Origin: a virus
Length of the DNA stretch: 56,689 nt
IMG/VR virus record: IMGVR_UViG_3300032331_002769
Coordinates: 1 to 56,689 of that record
Direction: 5' to 3' (one strand)
The notes under the pieces are model-generated. The model saw nothing but the letters and a program-made list of their open reading frames with translations, ran no database searches and was not told the DNA's origin. Below are positions 1 to 7,654 of the stretch, one piece after another; position 1 is the first letter of the stretch; every line of letters starts with the position of its first letter. The translations under genes and the position numbers were made by a program.

Positions 1-107
1 AAAAAAAAAAAGAATAAAACATTTCTTCTATTATTATTTCTTTATCCCTCAAAAAAAATTGATTCAACATTTTTTTTTAAATTTATGATTCAATTCAAAT
101 TTTTAAT

Positions 108-115
108 TAAATTTG
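108..115 (+). promoter_or_regulatory. Bacteroidota-type -7 promoter box
   Basis: TAAATTTG matches the Bacteroidota -7 consensus TAnnTTTG. It lies about 150 bases before the first gene and would leave a leader of roughly 140 bases. I see no convincing TTTG -33 element at the usual distance, so this is a composition-plus-position call. Confidence 0.4.
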
Positions 116-263
116 TTCTGGCAATGATAAAAATTTCTTTATGAAACAATTTTTTTTTTTCGGTTTATACAAAAATCTTTGGGTTTTTCCCATTACGTTA
201 ATAACACTTACAATTGCACCTTTTATCGTTGCCAAGCATAACAATTTGTAATTTTAGGTAGTA

Positions 264-1184
264 ATGGGAAACTCAAAGAAAAGCCAAAAATATCAAGGTT
301 TACGGAAGTATAACCGAATAGTATCATTTTTGGTTAAGGATCGTAAGAAAAAAAACATTCCTTATAGTATTTCAGAGATTAGGCAATTAGCTAGTAGCAT
401 ATATCCTAACTTTAAAAATACTCAATATTCAAAAATCAACAAAAAATCTGTTGTTACTGGAAAGCCAACCCAGAAGCAGATAATTGCTAAAGTATTACAA
501 AAACTACCATATTTTCCAAGTGAATTAAGCGATCCAAACGAAAGATATTATTGGGGTATAGTTGATTTGCTTACTACAATTCAAAATGCAACTCTAAAAG
601 AAGATAATTTATTTTTTGAATCTGATATTGTTGGACAAGAAGATCTATTATTGCAAGGTGGTGTTAAAATTGAACCAAATATTGAAGAATTTTACAGAAA
701 ACATTTTAAGAATTTTGTAAATTTCCTTGATATAAAAAGAAAAGAGGGAGAGATTGATTTAGGTTCTGGCTCTCAATTAAGAATACTAGCAACAACTCCT
801 ACTCCAGATAAAAATGGAAAATGGACAAGTATAATTTCGTTAACCGATAGTGAGGGAGATCCAAATTTACCAGAAGAAGTTGAAAGCGTAATTCTTCAAT
901 ACAATCCAGCTATTGAATACAAAGGTTCATCAAAAGCAATTGAGCCAAAACAACCAAAAGCAACAAAAATTTCCGCTTCTGAACAAATTGAACTTGAAAA
1001 AATAAGAGCAACAGAAAATTTTAATATTGAAAGGTTAAAATCGGAGGAACGAATAAAAATTGCTCAATCAGAAGTAGAATTTTTTCGGTTAAAAAAAATG
1101 GACGAATATTATCAAGATGCCCTTGCTGGAAAAATTACTTGGGAGCGTTACGATAAATTAGTTGATTTGCTTTATAAAAAATAA
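264..1184 (+). CDS. Hypothetical protein with C-terminal helical SHOCT-like tail
   Basis: First gene of the plus-strand early block; 306 residues. I do not recognise the family. The N-terminus is basic (many Lys before residue 80). The middle is mixed alpha/beta, and from about residue 235 there is a charged heptad-like helix (SASEQIELEKIRATENF region) that is probably a coiled coil. The last 30 residues (KITWERYDKLVDLLYKK) resemble a SHOCT helix pair, a short oligomerisation domain. The ATG follows an A-rich leader typical of this genome. The next gene begins 27 bases downstream behind the recurrent AT-palindromic leader. A DNA-associated role would fit the basic N-terminus, but nothing in the sequence proves it. 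Confidence 0.75.
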   Translation: MGNSKKSQKYQGLRKYNRIVSFLVKDRKKKNIPYSISEIRQLASSIYPNFKNTQYSKINKKSVVTGKPTQKQIIAKVLQKLPYFPSELSDPNERYYWGIVDLLTTIQNATLKEDNLFFESDIVGQEDLLLQGGVKIEPNIEEFYRKHFKNFVNFLDIKRKEGEIDLGSGSQLRILATTPTPDKNGKWTSIISLTDSEGDPNLPEEVESVILQYNPAIEYKGSSKAIEPKQPKATKISASEQIELEKIRATENFNIERLKSEERIKIAQSEVEFFRLKKMDEYYQDALAGKITWERYDKLVDLLYKK

Positions 1185-1211
1185 TTTTTAAAATTTTAAA
1201 AACAAATAAGT

Positions 1212-1652
1212 ATGACAAAAAAACAAGTAATGCCAGAATCTGAAAAAATCAATACAGAAGTTATTGATTTAGTAGAAAACTCTCCAGTTCCTCCAGTTGA
1301 ACAAATTGAAGAAGCGGAATTAGTTTCTGAATCTTCTCCAGAAATAGAATTTCAAAAAGTAATTCAAACTCAAAGATTTTTAGAAAGCGAAATTTTGTAT
1401 GAAACAAACAATCCAAGTAGATCGGCTTGGGATTTAACTGATGCCTTGATTGATTTATCAACCATTTTTTCAGTTGAACGAATTTTGGAAGATGATAGAT
1501 TTTCTGACTTTGGTTGTGAAGATCCAAAAAATCACTCTTTGAATCCAGAAGAATGTTGCGTTGTTTTCTCTAGTGCCTATCCTTTAGGTGTTATTTTAGT
1601 TGAAACTTCATACGAGGTAGTTTGTGAACTTTTAATCGCTTACAAAGGCTAA
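1212..1652 (+). CDS. Acidic hypothetical protein
   Basis: 146 residues and strongly acidic in the first 60 (runs of Glu and Pro-Val), suggesting a disordered start before a compact C-terminal half containing two Cys (EECCVVFSS). No family recognised. The start is supported by the leader TTTAAAATTTTAAAA followed by ATAAGTATG, a context shared by many genes here. The stop is separated by one base from the next ATG, so the two are probably translationally coupled in one early operon. Confidence 0.7.
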   Translation: MTKKQVMPESEKINTEVIDLVENSPVPPVEQIEEAELVSESSPEIEFQKVIQTQRFLESEILYETNNPSRSAWDLTDALIDLSTIFSVERILEDDRFSDFGCEDPKNHSLNPEECCVVFSSAYPLGVILVETSYEVVCELLIAYKG

Positions 1653-1653
1653 A

Positions 1654-1875
1654 ATGAATCAAAACGCACCAGTTTTAATTTTACAAGCTTCAAAGCAACC
1701 TTATTTATCAATTGGAGTTCGATATGGTGGCATAAAAGCATTTGGTTATGAGTATTTATATATTCCTACACACGATGCTTTTTTAAGAAAAGACTATCAA
1801 AAAAAGTATAAACTTCATTTAAAATCTAGAAAAAATTGGGAAGATTTTGTAGATTTAGTAAAAAAGATTAAATAA
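1654..1875 (+). CDS. Small hypothetical protein
   Basis: 73 residues, rich in Tyr and Lys in the second half (RKDYQKKYKLHLKSRKNW), predicted pI basic. It starts one base after the preceding stop, so coupling is likely. Its length and position suit an early phage accessory protein. No family recognised. Confidence 0.6.
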   Translation: MNQNAPVLILQASKQPYLSIGVRYGGIKAFGYEYLYIPTHDAFLRKDYQKKYKLHLKSRKNWEDFVDLVKKIK

Positions 1876-1894
1876 TAAAATCAAAAGAAAACGT

Positions 1895-2365
1895 ATGAAA
1901 GTAGAAATTGAAATTTATAGAGGTTGGTTAATATCGTTTAACACAGAAAAAGAAACATTTTATTGTCATTCTGAAAAATGGGATAAAGATGAAAATAAGA
2001 AGTCCTTTGCTTCAACAAAAAAGTGGATTGATGATTTTATAAAAGATAATGAAGTTTTTAAACCTATTTGGGTTGAAACTAAACCTCAAGTAACCACTTC
2101 TCATAGAAAGATTAAACTTATTGGTATCAGAAAAGATGGAAGATTTATTTATGAAGATTCAAAAGGCGAAAAGCACCAACTATCAGATTACGATACGAAA
2201 GATTACATTATTTATGATGAAGAAAATGAAAAGTATAAAATTGAAGCTTTAAAAATTTCAGAAAAAATTGAAGCATTACGTTTGCAAAAAAACGAAACTT
2301 TAAAAAAGGTAAAAGGTATTCCTTTGCTTGATTACAAAAAAGAAATTTTAGGGCAAAATATTTAA
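1895..2365 (+). CDS. Hypothetical protein with C-terminal helix
   Basis: 156 residues. The N-terminal 90 look like a small alpha/beta domain with conserved-looking Trp residues (RGWLISF, KKWIDDF). The segment from about 115 to 145 is a charged amphipathic helix. It follows the previous gene by 19 A-rich bases. I cannot assign a function; the context is early-operon filler between unknown genes. Confidence 0.65.
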   Translation: MKVEIEIYRGWLISFNTEKETFYCHSEKWDKDENKKSFASTKKWIDDFIKDNEVFKPIWVETKPQVTTSHRKIKLIGIRKDGRFIYEDSKGEKHQLSDYDTKDYIIYDEENEKYKIEALKISEKIEALRLQKNETLKKVKGIPLLDYKKEILGQNI

Positions 2366-2446
2366 TCGTGGCACATATTCCAAATTGCTATAAAACCTTG
2401 ACAGAGCAGTAATTTTTATGTAAATTTTAAATAAAAAAAAATAAGT

Positions 2447-2746
2447 ATGAAAAAAGTAACATTTAGAGAACAAACGGAAGCAGTCGGAGGTGGATATATC
2501 TCTTGTTTAACAACTATTCGTGAAGAACCTACAAAATTAACAAATGGGTTGATAACTGAAATTTCAACTTTCAAATGCGATTGTGGAAATAATTGTCCAG
2601 AAACAATTGCAGTAACTCAAAAAATTTTCAATGATGTTGGTAAATGCACAGACTATACACAAATAACAGTTAGCGTTGATAATTTCGTTGAATTTCAAAA
2701 AGCAATGAAAATCGCATACGATAAAATAATTTCAAAAAGAAATTAG
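2447..2746 (+). CDS. Small protein with Cys cluster
   Basis: 99 residues. A cluster CDCGNNCPE at about residues 44-52 could bind a metal, though only three Cys are close together and one more lies near residue 66 (GKCTDY). The start has the AAATAAGTATG context. The 81 bases before it contain no perfect TAnnTTTG box, only the imperfect TAAATTTT. No family recognised. Confidence 0.65.
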   Translation: MKKVTFREQTEAVGGGYISCLTTIREEPTKLTNGLITEISTFKCDCGNNCPETIAVTQKIFNDVGKCTDYTQITVSVDNFVEFQKAMKIAYDKIISKRN

Positions 2747-2749
2747 TAT

Positions 2750-3016
2750 ATGCAAACTCAACCAATTGACAAGAGTAGTCCATTTGTTTTTAATAAGCCA
2801 ACTTGGTTAGATCCAAAAAAATCCAAACCAGCCGAACTGCAATTAGTAGCTTTTTACGCAACAAAAGATTTTAATTTACCTCCTACAATTTATGAGGGAG
2901 TTTATATTGAAAAAGAAGATTTGTTTTTTATAGGATTTGCCGATTCTGGAGATTTCTTTTTTTCAAGGTCAATTCATAGATGGATTCCATTGATTGAATT
3001 TAAAAACAATTGGTAA
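2750..3016 (+). CDS. DUF551-like small protein
   Basis: 88 residues. The C-terminal half (GDFFFSRSIHRWIPL) has the pattern of small phage proteins ending in 'V-x-HWxPLP' (DUF551-like), with aromatic residues around a single Trp-Ile-Pro. That resemblance is from memory and is weak. It starts three bases after the previous stop and its own stop is followed one base later by the ATG of the polymerase-like gene. Confidence 0.55.
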   Translation: MQTQPIDKSSPFVFNKPTWLDPKKSKPAELQLVAFYATKDFNLPPTIYEGVYIEKEDLFFIGFADSGDFFFSRSIHRWIPLIEFKNNW

Positions 3017-3017
3017 A

Positions 3018-3788
3018 ATGGCAAAATCTGTAACTGCCGAAAAATATTCTGAATTACTGGAACTTCAAATAAAAAATGGAGTTCCATATTCAGAACATAC
3101 GAAAGGCTCACGAAAAACATTGATAGTCCACAATAAACCATTTGTAACATTGCTTGATGGTGGAAAATACCTTGAATTAGGTCAAATATCCGATGCTCAA
3201 TTTTCTTCGTTTATTGGCACATTCAAAAAGACATTATACAAGAACATTTCAGAAAATCCAGAACTATTTACAAAACAAATTAAATTCAATGGTACGTCCA
3301 GAGGAAAGAATCGTAAATCTTTTGAATCAGTTCCAACTGAAAGTTACTTCTGGAATTTGGATCTATCTTCGGCTTATTGGCAAATGGGTTATCGTTTAGG
3401 TTATGTTTCAAAAAAGTTTTATGAAAAATACATTTTTAATGATGATTATAAAGTGGTAAAACGCCTTTGTTTTTCATTTTTAGCGAGGAGCAATTATAAG
3501 ACTTACACTTTCAATAATGAGAAATATCAAATTGAATGCGATAATACATTAGACCAATTGGTTTATGACAACATTAGAAATGAACTTTACAAGATTATTG
3601 ATGGTGCATTAGAAATCGCTGGAGATAATTATGTTGATTATAATATTGATGCGATTAGCTTTACAAACAAAGCTAGAAAAGAAGTTGTAAAGTATTTTGA
3701 AGAACAAAAGCTAGTATTTAAGCTGATTCCAGCTATTAAAGTTTCCCCAACCCATTACGAATTAAAAGATATTGTAAGAAAGTTTTAA
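3018..3788 (+). CDS. Protein with B-family DNA polymerase-like palm motifs
   Basis: 256 residues from the ATG that follows the preceding stop by one base (an in-frame upstream ATG inside the neighbour is less likely). Residues about 112-119 read LDLSSAYW, matching palm motif A of family-B polymerases (D-x-x-S-x-Y). Residues about 207-213 read YNIDAIS, resembling motif C (x-D-T-D-S-x) in which the first Asp is replaced. A helix-rich stretch with KxxxR-like basic residues lies between them. There is no visible exonuclease domain and no full motif B, and the protein is less than half the size of the smallest typical family-B polymerases. It may be a minimal or degenerate polymerase, a primase-like enzyme or an inactive palm protein. 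I recognise no other DNA polymerase or primase in the window. Confidence 0.45.
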   Translation: MAKSVTAEKYSELLELQIKNGVPYSEHTKGSRKTLIVHNKPFVTLLDGGKYLELGQISDAQFSSFIGTFKKTLYKNISENPELFTKQIKFNGTSRGKNRKSFESVPTESYFWNLDLSSAYWQMGYRLGYVSKKFYEKYIFNDDYKVVKRLCFSFLARSNYKTYTFNNEKYQIECDNTLDQLVYDNIRNELYKIIDGALEIAGDNYVDYNIDAISFTNKARKEVVKYFEEQKLVFKLIPAIKVSPTHYELKDIVRKF

Positions 3789-3859
3789 ATGTTAAGAACT
3801 AACAATTCAATGTTAATAAAAAATATTTGTTGTTTTATATTTTAATAAACAAAAAAAGG

Positions 3860-3867
3860 TATTTTTG
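3860..3867 (+). promoter_or_regulatory. Bacteroidota-type -7 promoter box
   Basis: TATTTTTG fits TAnnTTTG exactly and lies in the intergenic gap between the palm-motif gene and the next start at 3896. It would give a leader of about 20 bases. No good -33 TTTG at 19-21 bases was found. Confidence 0.45.
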
Positions 3868-3895
3868 TTCCATAAAATGTTTAAAACAAATAAGT

Positions 3896-4081
3896 ATGAA
3901 AGCAATTATCAATGTAAAAAAAGCAAGTCAATATTCAAAGCTTAATGGACAAGCATTTGAAGTAAAAGACGTTTTTGAGATCAAAGGAATTAAAGTGTAT
4001 GGTTTATTAGGCGTAAATCCAAGCTTCCCTAATAACCAAACAGATTTTTCCGCTAATGAATTAATAATTCAAAAATCTTAA
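3896..4081 (+). CDS. Small hypothetical protein
   Basis: 61 residues from the ATG in the AAACAAATAAGTATG context; in-frame codons upstream are not credible because they precede the -7 box. The sequence has an alternating beta pattern (KAIINVKKAS, QAFEVKDVFEIKGIKVYGL) that looks like a small beta-barrel or SH3-type fold. No family recognised. Confidence 0.6.
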   Translation: MKAIINVKKASQYSKLNGQAFEVKDVFEIKGIKVYGLLGVNPSFPNNQTDFSANELIIQKS

Positions 4082-4083
4082 TT

Positions 4084-4467
4084 GTGGAACAACATAATTT
4101 ACCCATTGAAATTAAATTTCCTTGTTTAATACCAAATGACTTTTACAATCAAATTAAATACGCAAAAATGAATACTATCGCTGAAAAAGAATTTGTTTCT
4201 ACACTTGTCCTAGAAACAAGTATGTCTGCAACTAGAACTCCATTAGGAGAGCATAAATCAACAATGACTTTATATGGATTTGATGATGATCCAGATTATT
4301 ATTTTATTGAATGGGATATTCCAGCACTAGAAGAATGCGAGAATATAGGTATCTGGTGTGAAGATGGAACAAAAGAAATCCGAGATTATGATGGTGTGTT
4401 TGAATTACCACAACAAGCAATTTCTTTGCTTAAAGAAAATGGTTTCAATACTTCATACGCTGAATAA
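4084..4467 (+). CDS. Hypothetical acidic protein, GTG start
   Basis: 127 residues if the GTG two bases after the previous stop is used; an ATG 28 codons in is the alternative. The central part is acidic (GFDDDPDYYFIEWD) and the C-terminus helical (LPQQAISLLKENGF). The stop overlaps the next gene in TAATGA, consistent with coupling. Function unknown. Confidence 0.6.
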   Translation: MEQHNLPIEIKFPCLIPNDFYNQIKYAKMNTIAEKEFVSTLVLETSMSATRTPLGEHKSTMTLYGFDDDPDYYFIEWDIPALEECENIGIWCEDGTKEIRDYDGVFELPQQAISLLKENGFNTSYAE

Positions 4468-4961
4468 TGAAAAGAATGACAACTAACCTTATGACAATGC
4501 TTAATGAAAGCATTGATTGGGTAAAAGAAAATAAAACCGATGGTTGTATTTGTCCTTGTTGCACTCAAATAGCAAAAGTTTACAAGCGAAAATTAAATAG
4601 CGGAATGGCTTACGAGCTTATTCAATTATACCGAATTTCCAAAATTAGAAATGTTGAGTATTTACATCACACACAATTTGCAAGAGTAACTGGTGGCGAA
4701 ATATCAAAATTACTTTATTGGGGTTTAGTTGAAGAAATGACAAAACCTACTGACGAAAAAAAGAAATCAAAAACTTCTGGATATTGGAAAATAACGCCAA
4801 AAGGAGTAGAATTTGTTACTTTTTGTATTTCTATACCAAAACACATTTTCATTTTTGATGCTAAATTATTAGCTTTTTCAGATGAAACAACAACTATTGT
4901 AGATGCTTTAGGTAGCAACTTTAATTATCAAGAGTTAATAAATGGAGTTATAACACCATAA
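4467..4961 (+). CDS. Winged-helix-like protein with CPCC motif
   Basis: 164 residues. The motif CICPCC near residues 27-32, followed by a helical region (KRKLNSGMAYELIQLYR) and then a Gly-rich turn with helix and KITPKGVEF, has the look of a MarR-like or winged-helix DNA-binding protein, with the CPCC likely a metal or structural knuckle. Similar 'CPCC...KLNSGMA' proteins occur in other phages, as I remember them. It may act as a transcription or replication accessory factor. Its ATG overlaps the stop of the preceding gene. Confidence 0.65.
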   Translation: MKRMTTNLMTMLNESIDWVKENKTDGCICPCCTQIAKVYKRKLNSGMAYELIQLYRISKIRNVEYLHHTQFARVTGGEISKLLYWGLVEEMTKPTDEKKKSKTSGYWKITPKGVEFVTFCISIPKHIFIFDAKLLAFSDETTTIVDALGSNFNYQELINGVITP

Positions 4962-4975
4962 ATAAAAAAAACATT

Positions 4976-5128
4976 ATGTCAAGATTATCACAAGCGTTTT
5001 GGTTTCTTCAAATGAGAGAAGAACAAGAAACTGGAAGAATAACTGATGAAAATAGATTAAAAATGATTTTTCCTAAATGGCACTTGACAGATTTGGACTA
5101 CGAAAAGCATAAAAGTTTTTTGCTATAA
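4976..5128 (+). CDS. Small hypothetical protein (50 residues)
   Basis: Starts MSRLSQAFWFLQMREEQ and ends DYEKHKSFLL. It lies 14 bases after the previous stop and 59 before the ParB-like gene, fills an otherwise empty gap, and has the codon use of its neighbours. The predicted structure is all-helical. No family recognised, and the call rests on position, start context (AAACATTATG) and an intact frame. Confidence 0.5.
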   Translation: MSRLSQAFWFLQMREEQETGRITDENRLKMIFPKWHLTDLDYEKHKSFLL

Positions 5129-5187
5129 GTTAGAAAAATTAGAAAAAGAAATTTAAAAGAGCAATTAAAATCCCAAAACAAATAAAT

Positions 5188-6000
5188 ATGAAAACAGAAG
5201 TTTTAAAAACAAAAAGAAAAGACCGAGTATTAATGTCGGTTGATCCCCGAAACTTAATCATTAAAGATGGTTTCAATGTCCGTAAAGATTATGGCAATTT
5301 AGAAGAATTAATGACTTCGATTATTGAGAGTGGTTTGCAAGTTCCAATCAAAGCCAGAGAATTAAAAGATGATTCTGAAAAATGGGAAGTAGTTGATGGA
5401 CATAGACGTTTACAAGCAATTCTTTTGGCAATTGAACTTGGACACGAATATCAGTATGTTGATGTTCTAGCTTTTAAAGGAAATGAAGAAGAACAAGTTA
5501 TTTCAATGCTAATTACTGGAACTGGACAAAAGCCATTGAATGAAATGGAACAATCAAATGCAGTTCAAAGATTAATTGATTTTGGTTATAGAGTTGACGA
5601 TATTGCTAAAAAGATGGGTAGAAGCTTACCTCACGTTTATTATCTAGTAAAATTATCTGGTTTGCCAATGAAAATCAAAGATAGAATCCAAGAGGGTTAT
5701 ATTTCTGGTTTAGCAACTACTTCAATTACGGATAAGTATTCAGAAGATGAATGGGAAGAAAGAGTTGAACAAGCAATTTCAAACGCTAACGAAAATGCTC
5801 CAGAGGGTGCAATAGTTAGAGCCACAACAAAGAATGTTGAGGATCGTAAATTAAAGCCAATTGAGAAGTTAGCCAATCTGATTGAGTACATTAACGTAAA
5901 TGAAATTGAGAATGAAAAATGTTCTTTAATCAATGAAGTATGGGTTCGACTTATGGAGGACGAAACAATAGATGAATTAGTATTAATTTTTGAAAGCTAG
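5188..6000 (+). CDS. ParB/Spo0J-like nuclease-domain protein
   Basis: 270 residues. An N-terminal ParB/Srx-type domain (about residues 12-120) shows the order expected for the family: the 'N-x-R' element FNVRKDYG, then LEELMTSIIESGLQVPIKA, then VVDGHRRLQA (the G-H-R-R signature). A central HTH region (VDDIAKKMGRSLPHVYYLVKLSGLP) follows, as in chromosome- and plasmid-partition ParB. The C-terminal part is unassigned. I see no partner ParA ATPase, so it is more likely a transcriptional or DNA-organising factor of the virus than half of a partition system. Its own leader ends AAACAAATAAATATG. Confidence 0.85.
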   Translation: MKTEVLKTKRKDRVLMSVDPRNLIIKDGFNVRKDYGNLEELMTSIIESGLQVPIKARELKDDSEKWEVVDGHRRLQAILLAIELGHEYQYVDVLAFKGNEEEQVISMLITGTGQKPLNEMEQSNAVQRLIDFGYRVDDIAKKMGRSLPHVYYLVKLSGLPMKIKDRIQEGYISGLATTSITDKYSEDEWEERVEQAISNANENAPEGAIVRATTKNVEDRKLKPIEKLANLIEYINVNEIENEKCSLINEVWVRLMEDETIDELVLIFES

Positions 6001-6004
6001 TAAA

Positions 6005-6283
6005 ATGAAAAATGTACAATGGTTAGGAAATAACCTTGATGAAATTGTCAACTTGTGTTATCCTAAAAATAGCAAAAAATTTATTTCATTTGAACAAACT
6101 GTAACTGATTCATTAATCACTTTAACTATAAAAACAAAATCAAATATTTATGTTTTAAGTTATGCAGATTTAATTTGTAGAAAATATAATACTATTTTTT
6201 ATTACAAATTTGCTGATTCTTTTAAATATGCTACTGGAGTTCATAATGATAAATCTGTAACTGAAAAAATAATAATTATCTAA
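6005..6283 (+). CDS. Hypothetical protein
   Basis: 92 residues from the ATG four bases after the ParB-like stop; an upstream in-frame TTG overlaps that gene and is less likely. Alternating hydrophobic pattern (FEQTVTDSLITLTIKT) suggests beta strands. No family recognised. Confidence 0.6.
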   Translation: MKNVQWLGNNLDEIVNLCYPKNSKKFISFEQTVTDSLITLTIKTKSNIYVLSYADLICRKYNTIFYYKFADSFKYATGVHNDKSVTEKIIII

Positions 6284-6307
6284 AATTACCTTTAATTACC
6301 TTAAATT

Positions 6308-6742
6308 ATGGCAAATAAAAAGAGCAAAATTTCGCATTGTTCATTTAAGAACACTTGGAGATCAAAAGATGGTGGAACTATTCGACACTACTACAATTTA
6401 GAAATGGAAAACGGAGATTCTGGTTCTGGAGGATTTGAAACACTTGGACAATACAAAGATGGAGATACCATTGAGTATGAATATAACGAAATAGATAAGG
6501 TATTCAAAATTGTACACCAGAAACCAGCCACTCCTCCAGCTAGAAGCGGAGGAGGTTCAGCACCTAGAAATTATTCTAATGGAAAAAGAAGTCCAGAAGA
6601 TTATTTAGGATTTATTTATGGATATGCAAAAGATATTCATATTGCCGAAATTCAAGTTACTGGCAAAAAAGTTCCTTTAAGCAACTTAAAAAAGAACGTG
6701 GAGGAAATGTATTCTCATATTCAAGAAATTCTTAATTCTTAA
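6308..6742 (+). CDS. OB-fold-like protein, candidate single-strand DNA-binding protein
   Basis: 144 residues. The first 75 form an apparent small beta-barrel (HCSFKNTWRSKDGG, YNLEMENGDSGSGGFETLGQY, TIEYEYNEIDKVFKIV), like OB-fold proteins of phages. A Pro/Gly/Ser-rich linker (ATPPARSGGGSAPRN) separates it from a helical C-terminus. An OB barrel plus flexible linker next to ParB-like and DnaB genes suggests ssDNA binding during replication, but the acidic C-terminal tip of classical SSB is missing. The leader contains the near-repeat TTACCTTTAATTACC. Confidence 0.5.
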   Translation: MANKKSKISHCSFKNTWRSKDGGTIRHYYNLEMENGDSGSGGFETLGQYKDGDTIEYEYNEIDKVFKIVHQKPATPPARSGGGSAPRNYSNGKRSPEDYLGFIYGYAKDIHIAEIQVTGKKVPLSNLKKNVEEMYSHIQEILNS

Positions 6743-6753
6743 AAAAAATCCAA

Positions 6754-7050
6754 ATGCAAATACCATTTAAACTTCGATTATTTGAAGATGCTGAAAAATA
6801 TTTTCGCCCGAAAAAAAAGTTTTTAATAAAGTATGGTTATCGTTCTTGGGATCAATGTTTATGCAATTATTTTTTTGAGAATACGCATTTAACCAACGAA
6901 CAAATAAAAACGCATTTAGCACCTCTTTGGATTCCTTACAGAAATACAAAAGCTGGAACAACTGCATATCATTTTACTTCTGGAAAAAAAAGATACAAGG
7001 CAATTAAAAAAGTTATTAAACAACTAGAAAAAGAACTTTATGGAAGATAG
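6754..7050 (+). CDS. Basic hypothetical protein
   Basis: 98 residues, strongly basic, with aromatic and Lys-rich segments at both ends (RPKKKFLIKYGYRSW and KKRYKAIKKVIKQLEKEL). A nucleic-acid-binding role is plausible from charge only. It overlaps the next gene by 11 bases in another frame. Confidence 0.55.
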   Translation: MQIPFKLRLFEDAEKYFRPKKKFLIKYGYRSWDQCLCNYFFENTHLTNEQIKTHLAPLWIPYRNTKAGTTAYHFTSGKKRYKAIKKVIKQLEKELYGR

Positions 7051-7261
7051 TCAAGCATTGCAAATTGCAATAAGTTCAATAACTGGAGTTTTAGTTCCAA
7101 AAACCAAAGCTGAAAAAATCATTGAAGCTTGGAATGTTATTAAAGTAAGTCCAGATAGTACAACAATTAAACAACTGAAAGATTTAGGTTGTGCTTGTTA
7201 TGGGAATAATTCAGTACACCCTTGTTTTTGTAGTAAACCTTTAAATAAAAAATTAAAATGA
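7040..7261 (+). CDS. Small Cys-containing hypothetical protein
   Basis: 73 residues. The C-terminus carries five Cys in CACYGNNSVHPCFCSKP and nearby LGCACYG, a plausible metal-binding knuckle. It overlaps both neighbours (11 bases upstream, ATG inside the downstream junction), which supports translation as part of the operon. Confidence 0.55.
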   Translation: MEDSQALQIAISSITGVLVPKTKAEKIIEAWNVIKVSPDSTTIKQLKDLGCACYGNNSVHPCFCSKPLNKKLK

Positions 7262-7647
7262 ATATCAAAGAGTTAGCATCTAAAAAATGGTCGGAATCTA
7301 CTTTAAGTAAAATATATCCAGACAACGGAGCTGAAAAAGATATGTTTATGACTGGATTTGAAATAGGGTTTCAATTTGGTAATATAATGCCACAAATATC
7401 AATCAAGCCAATTTATGTATTTAAAGACGAAATGCTCCAGAATCAACAATTGAGAGATATTATTTGTATGCAAAATCGAATATCACAAATTCAGTATAAT
7501 CAATTACTGGAAGAATTTTGCCTAGAACAAATGGCATTGCAACGAACTTATAAAGAAATTTCAGAAGTTAATTCTCATTTTCGTAATTGGGCGAAAATCA
7601 ATGCTTTCAGATTAAAGCCGACTTCAAATAAAACAAACAAGTTATAA
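7258..7647 (+). CDS. Hypothetical protein
   Basis: 129 residues; the ATG overlaps the previous stop (AAAATGA). The first 45 residues (KWSESTLSKIYPDNGAEKDMF) resemble the N-terminus of many small phage proteins that precede an 'F-x-x-G' helix. The rest is helical and Gln-rich. No function assignable. The next gene is the helicase, eight bases downstream. Confidence 0.6.
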   Translation: MNIKELASKKWSESTLSKIYPDNGAEKDMFMTGFEIGFQFGNIMPQISIKPIYVFKDEMLQNQQLRDIICMQNRISQIQYNQLLEEFCLEQMALQRTYKEISEVNSHFRNWAKINAFRLKPTSNKTNKL

Positions 7648-7654
7648 TTTCCCA

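Noticed and set aside
1-263. Possible coding in the left gap
   Set aside because: Only short A/T runs, a -7 box and a weak GGG/CCC hairpin near 180-193; no frame with proper start context.
2394-2410. TTGACA near 2398 as a sigma70-type -35 box
   Set aside because: No TATAAT at 16-18 bases, and Bacteroidota promoters do not use this box.
5188-6000. Plasmid partition system (ParAB)
   Set aside because: No ParA-type Walker ATPase and no visible repeated parS-like sites near the ParB-like gene.
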